NCBI GenBank assembly: GCA_028293265.1
Contig: JAQGPB010000191.1
Location: 1-6,519 of the forward strand
Reading direction: 5' to 3'
From: Pedosphaera sp.
Lineage (GTDB): Bacteria; Verrucomicrobiota; Verrucomicrobiae; Limisphaerales; Pedosphaeraceae
DNA length: 6,519 nt
Made by a program: the position numbers and the translations under genes. Below the pieces are notes generated by a model. The model saw only the letters and a program-made list of their open reading frames with translations, had not been told where the DNA came from and did no database searches. Shown piece by piece: positions 1-5,883 of the stretch (position 1 is the first letter of the stretch; each line of letters starts with the position of its first letter).

Positions 1-76
1 TTGTGCCGGTCAGTCGGCCACACTCCACGCTTTTTATTGGCTAAAAGCCTTCTTTTCACCCATCTTTTCCCCGCCG
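1..76. other. Leader upstream of tyrS, no gene seen
   Basis: Short non-coding stretch before tyrS. It has no recognisable Shine-Dalgarno sequence in front of the ATG at 77 and no convincing -35/-10 pair. The only structure is a 4-bp stem (GGCT/AGCC around positions 41-51), too weak to call a terminator or leader hairpin. There is no T-box-like element, although the window starts only 76 bases upstream and a longer leader could lie outside. Confidence 0.5.
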
Positions 77-1357
77 ATGAACATTTACGATGACCTGGAA
101 GCGCGCGGCCTTGTTGCCGATTGCACGGACAAAGCTGAACTGTTGAAGCGGTTGAACACCGCGCCCATCACGCTTTATTGCGGCTTCGACCCGACCGCCG
201 ACAGCCTCCATGTCGGCAATCTCGTGCCGCTGCTGGCGTTGCGCCGCTTTCAATTGCTCGGCCATCATCCCATTGCCGTCGCGGGCGGCGCCACCGGTTC
301 CATCGGCGATCCCAGCGGCAAATCCGCCGAACGCCAGTTGCTCACCCGCGAAGTCCTCGACGCCAACATCGCCCGGGTCAAGGAACAGCTCCGCCGCCTG
401 CTTGATTTCGATGCCCCGCAAAATCCCGCCCGCCTCCTGGACAACGCCACTTGGACCACGCCCGTCAGTTACCTCGATTTTTTGCGCGACATCGGCAAGC
501 ATTTTTCCGTGAACATGATGGTCGCCAAGGAAAGCGTCCGCGCCCGCATGGAAGACCGCGAAGCCGGCATCAGCTACACCGAATTCAGCTACATGCTGCT
601 CCAGGCGTTCGATTTTTATCATCTGCGCAAGGAGTTCAATTGCGAGTTGCAAATCGGCGGCAGCGATCAATGGGGCAACATCACCGCCGGCAGCGATCTC
701 TGCCGCAAGAAACTGGGCGCGCACGTCTTCGGCCTCACGATGCCGCTCATCACCAACGCCGATGGCTCCAAGTTCGGCAAAACCGTCGCCGGCGCCATCT
801 GGCTCGACCCGGCCAGGACCAGTGTCTATCGCTTTTACCAGTTTTGGATCCGCACCGACGACCGCAACGTCATCGGTCACCTGAATTATTTCACCTTTCT
901 TAGCCGCGAAGAAATTGCCGCCCTGGAAAAGCAGCACCAGGAAAACCCCGGCGCGCGCGAGGCCCACAAAGCCCTCGCGAAGGCCATGACTGATTTGATC
1001 CACGGCCCCGCCGCAACCGCCGAAGCCATCCGCGCCAGCGAAATTCTGTTCGGCGGCGGTTTGGAGGGCATTTCCGAAAGCACCTTCAACGACATCGTCG
1101 GCGAAATTCCTTCCAAGGAAATTGAGAAAAGCAAATTGGATGGTCCCGGCACGCCCTTGGTCGAACTGCTGGTCCATTCCGGACTCTGCCCTTCAAAAGG
1201 CCAAGCCCGCAAAGATGTGGAAGGCGGCGGCGTTTACATCAACAACATCCGCGAAACGAATTTCCAACGCGCCGTCACGGTCGGGGATCTCCTGTTCGGC
1301 AAACACCTCTTGCTGCGCAAAGGCAAACGCAACTACGTGGTCGTGTCGGCGAAATAA
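77..1357 (+). CDS. tyrS: Tyrosyl-tRNA synthetase (TyrRS)
   Basis: Class Ic aminoacyl-tRNA synthetase that activates tyrosine with ATP and charges tRNA-Tyr in the cytoplasm. The 426-residue length is normal for the bacterial family. In order: tyrosine-pocket Tyr34 (LYCGFDPTADSLH), the HIGH-type signature HVGN at 45-48, GDPSGK at 77-82 with Asp78, the YTEFSYMLLQ helix at 167-176, GGSDQWGN at 194-201, and the KMSKS-equivalent loop KFGKT at 232-236. A C-terminal S4 RNA-binding domain spans roughly 358-420 (SKGQARKDVEGGGVYINN at 373-390). The numbering lines up almost directly with the Bacillus stearothermophilus enzyme. The fourth residue of the HIGH motif is Asn rather than His, and residue 51 is Pro; both are conservative known-type variants, so activity is expected. 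The start at ATG 77 gives the usual short N-terminus (MNIYDDLEARGLV). No Shine-Dalgarno sequence is visible. It is followed by a repeat-rich gap, not an operon partner. Confidence 0.98.
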   Translation: MNIYDDLEARGLVADCTDKAELLKRLNTAPITLYCGFDPTADSLHVGNLVPLLALRRFQLLGHHPIAVAGGATGSIGDPSGKSAERQLLTREVLDANIARVKEQLRRLLDFDAPQNPARLLDNATWTTPVSYLDFLRDIGKHFSVNMMVAKESVRARMEDREAGISYTEFSYMLLQAFDFYHLRKEFNCELQIGGSDQWGNITAGSDLCRKKLGAHVFGLTMPLITNADGSKFGKTVAGAIWLDPARTSVYRFYQFWIRTDDRNVIGHLNYFTFLSREEIAALEKQHQENPGAREAHKALAKAMTDLIHGPAATAEAIRASEILFGGGLEGISESTFNDIVGEIPSKEIEKSKLDGPGTPLVELLVHSGLCPSKGQARKDVEGGGVYINNIRETNFQRAVTVGDLLFGKHLLLRKGKRNYVVVSAK

Positions 1358-1460
1358 AGTTTATCCACGCGCCTGATGAACCCGGATCACCGCCACCTCC
1401 GTTAAGTTTATGGAGATTCAAAAAACAATGCCATCATTGCCGTCCGATAATCGCCGGCAA

Positions 1461-1564
1461 AAAAGCGGCAGCGGACTGCCGCACTCCAAGACGCTCCCGC
1501 GCCAGTTCGTACCGCTGCCAAACCTCCGCCAGGTCTTGGTCTGCGGCAGTCCGCTGCCGCTTTT
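1461..1564. repeat. REPIN-like inverted pair of small palindromes
   Basis: Two 32-base arms (1461-1492 and 1533-1564) are reverse complements at 30 of 32 positions and enclose a 40-base loop. Each arm also contains its own palindrome: GCGGCAG-CGGA-CTGCCGC at 1465-1482 and GCGGCAG-TCCG-CTGCCGC at 1543-1560. The RNA or single-stranded DNA could therefore form either two small hairpins or one long hairpin. Two REP-type palindromes in opposite orientation around a short spacer is the architecture of a REPIN, a non-autonomous element mobilised by REP-associated tyrosine transposases (RAYTs). The structure is directly visible. Assignment to REPINs is inference, and no transposase is present here. 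Confidence 0.8.
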
Positions 1565-1612
1565 CCCACGCGCGAACGCCAACCACGCCCTGCCAATTCT
1601 CTTTCCACATGT

Positions 1613-1640
1613 AAATCGTAAATCGCATATCGCAAATTCA
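1613..1640. repeat. Heptanucleotide tandem repeat abutting a start codon
   Basis: Four 7-base units: AAATCGT, AAATCGC, ATATCGC and a degenerate AAATTCA. The array ends two bases before the ATG at 1643 and occupies the place where a ribosome-binding site would be. It is reminiscent of the heptanucleotide STRR repeats of cyanobacteria in form only. Change in copy number by slippage would alter the 5' untranslated region of the protease gene without touching its reading frame. Confidence 0.65.
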
Positions 1641-1642
1641 TT

Positions 1643-2302
1643 ATGTCTTGTTTCCTGATCGTCGTTGTCATCTGGGTGTTTTCAGTTTGTTTGCACGAAT
1701 ACGGCCACGCAATTGTCGCGTACCACGGCGGCGACCATACCGTCGAGGAAAAGGGCTACCTGTCCATGAACCCCGTTTATTATGCGCATCCGGTCACCAG
1801 TTTTTTGTTGCCGATGCTGTTCATGATTGCGGGCGGCATCGGTCTGCCGGGCGGCGCGGTTTATATTGACCGTCATCTGCTCCGCTCGCGCGGCTGGGAA
1901 ACCGCCGTCTCCATGGCTGGCCCGGCGATGAATCTCATATTGGCGCTCATCATCACCGCCGCGCTCAAGTTTTATCTCATTCCTTACTACCCGACGCACA
2001 TCGCCACCGAGGCCCTCGCTTTCGCGCTCGTGCTGCAAATCAGCGCCGTCCTTTTCAACCTTATTCCCATTCCGCCGCTTGATGGATTTCAAGCCATCGA
2101 ACCCTGGCTTTCCCAGCAATGGCGCGAGCACCTGCTTCCCATGTCCAACTACGGTTTTTTCATTTTATTCATCCTTTTTCAGTCCGTGGACGCGCTCAAC
2201 GACGGATTTTGGTTCTGTGTGAGAAACGTCCTCTATTTTCTCGGCGTGCCTCCGCACTTCGCGGGCGCGGGCTTTCACGCCTTTCAATTCTGGAAACAAT
2301 GA
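1643..2302 (+). CDS. M50 (site-2-protease-like) membrane metalloprotease
   Basis: Intramembrane zinc metalloprotease-type protein of 219 residues. The zinc-binding motif HEYGH lies at 18-22 inside the first hydrophobic segment (FLIVVVIWVFSVCLHEYGH). A second M50 signature, NLIPIPPLDG at 139-148, supplies the third metal ligand Asp147. The AGPAMN segment at 92-97 is also typical of the family. About five to six hydrophobic helices are visible (roughly 3-22, 51-70, 88-110, 121-141, 160-172, and possibly 188-201). There is no PDZ domain, CBS domain or long periplasmic insert, so this is a minimal short-chain M50 protein of the kind often annotated 'site-2 protease family protein'. Its substrate cannot be told from sequence. 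ATG 1643 is preceded by the heptamer repeat, not by a Shine-Dalgarno site. The gene lies between two REPIN-like elements, with the HupE-like gene following on the same strand and perhaps co-transcribed. Confidence 0.9.
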   Translation: MSCFLIVVVIWVFSVCLHEYGHAIVAYHGGDHTVEEKGYLSMNPVYYAHPVTSFLLPMLFMIAGGIGLPGGAVYIDRHLLRSRGWETAVSMAGPAMNLILALIITAALKFYLIPYYPTHIATEALAFALVLQISAVLFNLIPIPPLDGFQAIEPWLSQQWREHLLPMSNYGFFILFILFQSVDALNDGFWFCVRNVLYFLGVPPHFAGAGFHAFQFWKQ

Positions 2303-2366
2303 TTCCGCCCGCGCGCCAGTGAACCGTTCCGCTCCAGCCATTTTTCAAATATTTAAAATCGGTTTG

Positions 2367-3737
2367 ATGACGTGTCTGAAAATTGTAGCCGCCGACGTGA
2401 GGAGGCGGAGAACCTCGCAGATTCTCCCAAGAAATCCGCCTCCTTACGTCGGCGGCTACGGGAATTCGGCGGTTCTCAGACACTCTCTGATGGCACTGGC
2501 ATTGGTGTTTTTCACCAACTCGGCATTCGCCCATGACCCCAGCAAAAGCTATCTCAGTCTCACGCTCGATTCCAACCAACTCACCGGCCAATGGGACATT
2601 CCGCTGCGCGACCTTCAGACTGTCGTGCCGCTTGACCCGGACAAAGAGGGACTTGTTTCCTGGGAAAAGCTCAACGTCCGCTACCGCGACATCACCGCCT
2701 ACGCCCTGGCGCACCTGAAAATAACCGCGGACGGGCAACCCGCCATGCTGCGTATGACGAGCACCGAACCCACCGTGGAGGAGTTTGCGGACGGGCCCTA
2801 TCTTCAACTCGCGTTCGACGTGGAGAATTCTTCCGGTCAAGAAGTGACGGCGACTGCAACGAGCACATCGGAACTTTCCAACCGCGCCGCTTCGCCCTCC
2901 CTCTCCTCGGGGGAGAGGGCCGGGGTGAGGGCGAGCGTAAACACTCATTTCTCCGCAATTCTGCCACCGCCCAAAACGCTCGAACTGGATTACCAGCTCT
3001 TCTTCGAAACCAATTCGCTCCATCGCGGCCTCCTTCGACTCGAAGCCAATGGCCGGACCCAAAGCGCCGTCTTCACGCCTGAACGCCGCGCACAAAAGTT
3101 CGCGCTGGCCAGCTCAAATCCCGGCCATCAGTTCCTTGTCTTCCTGCGTGAAGGCGTGTGGCACATCTGGACCGGATACGACCACATCCTTTTCCTGCTC
3201 GCACTGCTGCTGCCCTCCGTGCTGCAACGCGAAGGAGGACGCTGGCGCGGTGTGGGCGCGTTGCGGCCCGCATTCATCAACGTGCTTAAAATCGTCACCG
3301 CCTTCACCGTCGCCCATTCCCTCACGCTCACGCTGGCAACGCTTGAAATTGTGAAACTGCCGTCGCGCCTGACTGAATCGGCCATCGCCGCGTCGGTCGT
3401 GCTGGCCGCGTCGAACAACCTGTGGCCGCTGATTCGCGAACGCGGCTGGATGGTGGCCTTTGGTTTTGGACTGATCCATGGTTTTGGTTTTGCCACGGCG
3501 CTTTCCGATCTTGGCCTCGTCCACGGCGCGTTGGTGCTCACGCTGGTGGGGTTCAATCTGGGCGTGGAACTGGGACAACTCGCGATTGTGGCGCTCTTTC
3601 TGCCGGTGGCTTTCGGTTTGCGCGGGACGTGGTTTTATCAAACTCCGCTGCTGCGATTTGGCTCCGCCGGCATCGTACTGATCGCCGGTGTGTGGTTGGC
3701 TGAACGCATTCTTAATCTGAAGTTTTTGGCATTTTGA
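2367..3737 (+). CDS. HupE/UreJ_2-family membrane protein (repeat-invaded N-terminus and ectodomain)
   Basis: Exported N-terminal domain followed by about six C-terminal membrane helices, matching the HupE/UreJ_2 family (Pfam PF13795 from memory). Function is unproven; relation to nickel permeases HupE/UreJ is by name and distant similarity. Counted from ATG 2367 (456 residues): signal-peptide core about 41-55 ending SAFA before HD; extracytoplasmic domain about 56-250; then the family blocks HIWTGYDHILF (from His266), TAFTVAHSLTLT (His317), FGLIHGFGFA (His371) and GFNLGVELGQLAIV. The start is uncertain. GTG 2319, ATG 2367, GTG 2397 and ATG 2490 are all in frame. ATG 2490 would leave a 14-residue signal sequence with no basic residue, so an upstream start including Arg-His before the core fits better, but that reads through a palindromic repeat (residues 7-31). 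A second repeat encodes residues 176-190. No Shine-Dalgarno site precedes any candidate. Confidence 0.85.
   Translation: MTCLKIVAADVRRRRTSQILPRNPPPYVGGYGNSAVLRHSLMALALVFFTNSAFAHDPSKSYLSLTLDSNQLTGQWDIPLRDLQTVVPLDPDKEGLVSWEKLNVRYRDITAYALAHLKITADGQPAMLRMTSTEPTVEEFADGPYLQLAFDVENSSGQEVTATATSTSELSNRAASPSLSSGERAGVRASVNTHFSAILPPPKTLELDYQLFFETNSLHRGLLRLEANGRTQSAVFTPERRAQKFALASSNPGHQFLVFLREGVWHIWTGYDHILFLLALLLPSVLQREGGRWRGVGALRPAFINVLKIVTAFTVAHSLTLTLATLEIVKLPSRLTESAIAASVVLAASNNLWPLIRERGWMVAFGFGLIHGFGFATALSDLGLVHGALVLTLVGFNLGVELGQLAIVALFLPVAFGLRGTWFYQTPLLRFGSAGIVLIAGVWLAERILNLKFLAF
2385..2459. repeat. GTAG-led REPIN-like inverted repeat
   Basis: Two 25-base arms (2385-2409 and 2435-2459) are reverse complements with one mismatch and enclose a 25-base loop. 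Each arm begins, on its own strand, with GTAG followed by an internal palindrome (CCGCC at 2389-2393 pairing with GGCGG at 2404-2408; mirrored at 2436-2440 and 2451-2455). A GTAG tetranucleotide next to a small palindrome is the recognition layout known for RAYT transposases on E. coli REP sequences. An outer inverted 8-mer, GTGTCTGA (2372-2379) and TCAGACAC (2476-2483), suggests the mobile unit or its preferred target may span 112 bases. The core is 75 bases, exactly 25 codons, so the HupE-like frame stays open through it. Confidence 0.8.
2892..2934. repeat. Nested palindromic repeat inside the HupE-like coding sequence
   Basis: An inner 8-bp stem CCCTCTCC (2899-2906) pairs with GGAGAGGG (2912-2919) around a 5-base loop. 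An outer stem, TCGCCCTC (2892-2899) with GAGGGCGA (2927-2934), competes with the inner one for one base. I recognise this as the widespread intergenic palindrome whose opposite strand encodes HPGPLPRGEG-like peptides in many GC-rich genomes. Here it is read in frame as SPSLSSGERAGVRAS within the extracytoplasmic domain, where the surrounding sequence is low in conserved-looking residues. It is unrelated in sequence to the two larger palindrome pairs in the window. Confidence 0.8.
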
Positions 3738-3746
3738 TGCTGAAAT

Positions 3747-3782
3747 GGGACTTAAGGGACGAATGGGACGAATGGGACTAAC
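3747..3782. repeat. Nine-base tandem repeat between convergent genes
   Basis: Four consecutive 9-base units: GGGACTTAA, GGGACGAAT, GGGACGAAT and GGGACTAAC. The two central copies are identical and all share GGGAC. The array fills most of the 49-base space between the stop codon of the HupE-like gene (3737) and the converging stop codon of the transporter (3787). No inverted repeat with a T-tract is present, so there is no conventional bidirectional terminator. Confidence 0.8.
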
Positions 3783-3786
3783 GAAA

Positions 3787-5343
3787 TCAGTCAGCCTCAA
3801 TGGTCGTGGCCGCCAGGGGACTGTCTGGTTGTGCCTCACGCCGTTCGACGTTAGTGAGGTAACGGCGCGTGGCTTCGGGGAGTTTGCGCCAGATGGAGAG
3901 GGCGAGCACGCCGCCAAGCAGCGCGAAGGGCATCAAGAAGAGCGGCCACCAATGCCAGTTGCCGCGATCCATCAAGTACGTCGTCGAGAAGTGGGGCAAC
4001 CAATGCCACCAGTCACCGGAGGTCGTCAAGTAGCCCACTCCAAACGATTGCAATCCAGTGCCCAGATAGGCAAAGCCATCCACGATGCCGGAGCAGGTGG
4101 CAGTTGCCTTGCGTCCGCCGAAATCCGCAGCAGCAGTGCCGGACATCAAGGAATGAACGCCGATGACGGCCATGGAGATGCCGACGGCCGCACAACCCAG
4201 CATGAGGGGCGAGGAATACAAATAGATTGCCATCAACACCGTCATCAACAACATGAAAGCGCAAAGGCCGACCACCGGCGGCCCGCGGCGGGATTGGAAA
4301 AAGCGGTCCGAGATGAGGCCGCCGGCAAATCCGCCGATGATGCCGAAGACACACAACAACAAACCCCAGTTCTTCAGGAAATATCCCGCGCCGGGTTGTT
4401 TGACTTCGTTCGCGAAAACGAAGTACCACTGGTAAACGCCGTTGCGCAACACGCCCGAGGTGAATTCGATGGCGGCGATCAAGAGCATCAGGCGGCTGGT
4501 GAAGACGCGCTTAAGCAGATCAAGCGCGGTAAGTTTGACATGCATCTCGCCGGAAGAAGCATCGTGCGTGTCAAACGAGGCGAAGTTCGCCTCCTCGGGC
4601 GTGTCCTTGATCAGCCACCAATCGAGCAGCGCCCAAAAAATCAGCACCGCCGCCGGGATGAAAAACACGGCCCAGACGGCGTCCACGGGCGTGGCAGCCG
4701 AGGCGAAAATTTTTCGCGCCCAATCGTGCCGCCAGCCGGTAATGGCGCCGTTCACCTTGGTCATTTCCACGATGGCCGAGCCCCAATCGAAGGCGAAATA
4801 GATGCCGATGGAAATGAGCGTGCCGAACACCGCGCCAAAAACGCCGCGTTCGCGGACATGAAACCAATACGCCTTGACCTTGATGATGGACATCGCCCCA
4901 TAGCTTTGAAAATACATGTTGAGCGAATAGACGAGTGAAAACGCCGTGACGAGCTTGAGGTGCAAACGGTTGGTCAAAGCCAGCCAGGTCAGGACGCCCA
5001 GCATCGCATTGGCAAGGGACGCGCCCAACGCGGCAATGATGATGCCTTTCTTGCCGCCGATCCGGTCCACCAGCGGGCCGTTGATGAGAAATGAAAACGC
5101 GTAGGTGGTGGTGCCGGCGCCGAAGATCAGCCCCAGGTCCTCCTTGGACATCAAGGTTCCGAGCGCGGTTTTTGAGACGGTGAGATTGTAACGTCCCATC
5201 ACCAAAAAGGCGTAGGTCATGCCGAGCGGCAGCCAGTTGATGAAGCGGCGGACCATGAACCACCGGCCATGCCGCATCGGGTTGTTGTAGAAATAAATCA
5301 CGATGACGGTCGCGAAGCAGGACCAGATTAAGAGCGAGGCCAT
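3787..5343 (-). CDS. MFS transporter, organophosphate:phosphate antiporter (GlpT/UhpT-like) family
   Basis: Inner-membrane secondary transporter of 518 residues. Family membership rests on the TM1 block MGRYNLTVSK (49-58) with Arg51, DLGLIFGAGTTTYAFSF (69-85), the loop 2-3 MFS motif GPLVDRIGGKKG (89-100), the ERG motif at 165-167, DTPEE at 247-251 before the central loop, and the TM7 block VLRNGVYQW (298-306) with Arg300. By hand alignment Arg51 and Arg300 match GlpT Arg45 and Arg269, the phosphate-binding pair. The residues at the GlpT Lys80 and His165 positions are Phe85 and about Ile177. An extra hydrophobic segment (about 3-19) precedes TM1, and the predicted periplasmic loops 5-6 (about 187-222) and 11-12 (about 440-463) are enlarged and rich in Trp. 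The substrate is probably a phosphorylated or anionic metabolite but is not assignable. ATG 5343 lies 3 bases after the upstream stop, implying translational coupling; a GGAG sits 13 bases upstream, rather far. Last gene of the minus-strand operon. Confidence 0.9.
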   Translation of the reverse strand: MASLLIWSCFATVIVIYFYNNPMRHGRWFMVRRFINWLPLGMTYAFLVMGRYNLTVSKTALGTLMSKEDLGLIFGAGTTTYAFSFLINGPLVDRIGGKKGIIIAALGASLANAMLGVLTWLALTNRLHLKLVTAFSLVYSLNMYFQSYGAMSIIKVKAYWFHVRERGVFGAVFGTLISIGIYFAFDWGSAIVEMTKVNGAITGWRHDWARKIFASAATPVDAVWAVFFIPAAVLIFWALLDWWLIKDTPEEANFASFDTHDASSGEMHVKLTALDLLKRVFTSRLMLLIAAIEFTSGVLRNGVYQWYFVFANEVKQPGAGYFLKNWGLLLCVFGIIGGFAGGLISDRFFQSRRGPPVVGLCAFMLLMTVLMAIYLYSSPLMLGCAAVGISMAVIGVHSLMSGTAAADFGGRKATATCSGIVDGFAYLGTGLQSFGVGYLTTSGDWWHWLPHFSTTYLMDRGNWHWWPLFLMPFALLGGVLALSIWRKLPEATRRYLTNVERREAQPDSPLAATTIEAD

Positions 5344-5346
5344 GGT

Positions 5347-5871
5347 TCAGCGGTGGCTCCGGAGAGCGAAGAAAATTCCGGTCAACGCCAGCAGGAGGCC
5401 GATGACGATGAAAAGAAGACGGTTCCGCGCCACGCGTTTTTCATAGCGCATCGGGCGCAATCCCTGGATGCTGCCGGCCGCGAGATAGTTCACCAGCTTT
5501 GGATTGGCCGTGGATGGCCCGCGAAAATGATTTTTGATGCGCCGCACCAGTGCGGCGAAGTCATATTTGCGCACGCCCAAATCGTTGAAATTTTCCTTGG
5601 TCGTCGGTGTATCGCCTTTCGCCTGGAGGCGTTCCTTTTCAACTGGAACAAAAATCGGCTCATGAGCCGCGGGCGCGGGTGGCGGCGACGGCGGGTGGGG
5701 TGGGTTCGAGGCACCATGCGGCAGGGCGGTCGAGCGGAGCCGGGGTGCGGGCGGGCCGGAATCGTGTTTGGCGTCGAGACGCTTGATCTGCGCCTCAAGC
5801 GCGGCGATCTCTTCCTTCAGCGCGCGGGCGCGTTCGGAAATGGGATCAGTTTTTTTATTGAACCATCCCAT
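5347..5871 (-). CDS. Unrecognised coiled-coil, proline-rich, C-terminally membrane-anchored protein
   Basis: I do not recognise this 174-residue protein. From the N-terminus: a short basic start (MGWFNKKTDP), a heptad-rich helix at about 11-36 (SERARALKEEIAALEAQIKR), and a proline/alanine-rich linker at about 39-76. A charged, conserved-looking block follows at about 94-148 (includes NDLGVRKYDFAALVRRIK and NYLAAGSIQGLRPMRYEKR). A single membrane helix at about 151-170 then ends in a short basic tail RSHR. No signal peptide is seen, so the bulk should be cytoplasmic with a C-terminal tail anchor. It starts at ATG 5871, 12 bases after the preceding gene, and its stop is 3 bases before the transporter ATG, so all three genes are very likely co-transcribed. 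A role as an accessory or scaffold for the transporter is a guess from position only. Confidence 0.8.
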   Translation of the reverse strand: MGWFNKKTDPISERARALKEEIAALEAQIKRLDAKHDSGPPAPRLRSTALPHGASNPPHPPSPPPAPAAHEPIFVPVEKERLQAKGDTPTTKENFNDLGVRKYDFAALVRRIKNHFRGPSTANPKLVNYLAAGSIQGLRPMRYEKRVARNRLLFIVIGLLLALTGIFFALRSHR

Positions 5872-5883
5872 GCCGGGCAGGGG

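Larger units (their letters stand above)
1358..1642. other. Repeat-rich intergenic region between tyrS and the M50 gene
   Basis: This 285-base gap has no credible gene. The open frames crossing it on both strands (up to about 87 codons) run through the palindromic element and have no family-like composition. It contains a short direct repeat of AAGTTTAT (near 1356 and 1404), a 5-bp hairpin (CAATG/CATTG, 1426-1439), the 104-base inverted palindrome pair and the heptamer array listed separately. No classic hairpin-plus-U-tract terminator for tyrS is visible. The large inverted repeat, whose right arm ends in four Ts, is the only candidate to slow or stop transcription. Confidence 0.7.

Noticed and set aside
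41..51. GGCT/AGCC hairpin upstream of tyrS as a terminator or leader element
   Set aside because: A 4-bp stem with a 3-base loop is expected by chance and is not followed by a clean T-run.
56..1177. Long open frame of 373 codons on the minus strand across tyrS
   Set aside because: It lies opposite a clear TyrRS gene with all motifs. Its Ala/Gly/Asp-rich composition is typical of an antisense shadow in GC-rich DNA.
1426..1439. Hairpin CAATG/CATTG as tyrS terminator
   Set aside because: Only 5 bp, AT-containing, and not followed by a T-tract.
1408..1671. Small open frames on both strands in the tyrS-M50 gap
   Set aside because: They run through the inverted palindrome pair and the heptamer repeat. 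No start signal, domain or plausible composition supports a small protein.
2196..3095. Minus-strand open frame of 299 codons across the M50/HupE-like region
   Set aside because: Contains the HPGPLPRGEG peptide only because it crosses the palindromic repeat; otherwise it is the shadow of two plus-strand genes.
3747..3782. CRISPR-like array
   Set aside because: The units are directly adjacent 9-mers with no spacers, and no cas genes are present.
3745..4938. Plus-strand open frame of 397 codons opposite the transporter
   Set aside because: Highly hydrophilic, His/Gln/Arg-rich translation with no family resemblance. The opposite strand encodes a well-supported membrane transporter. It begins in the 9-base tandem repeat.
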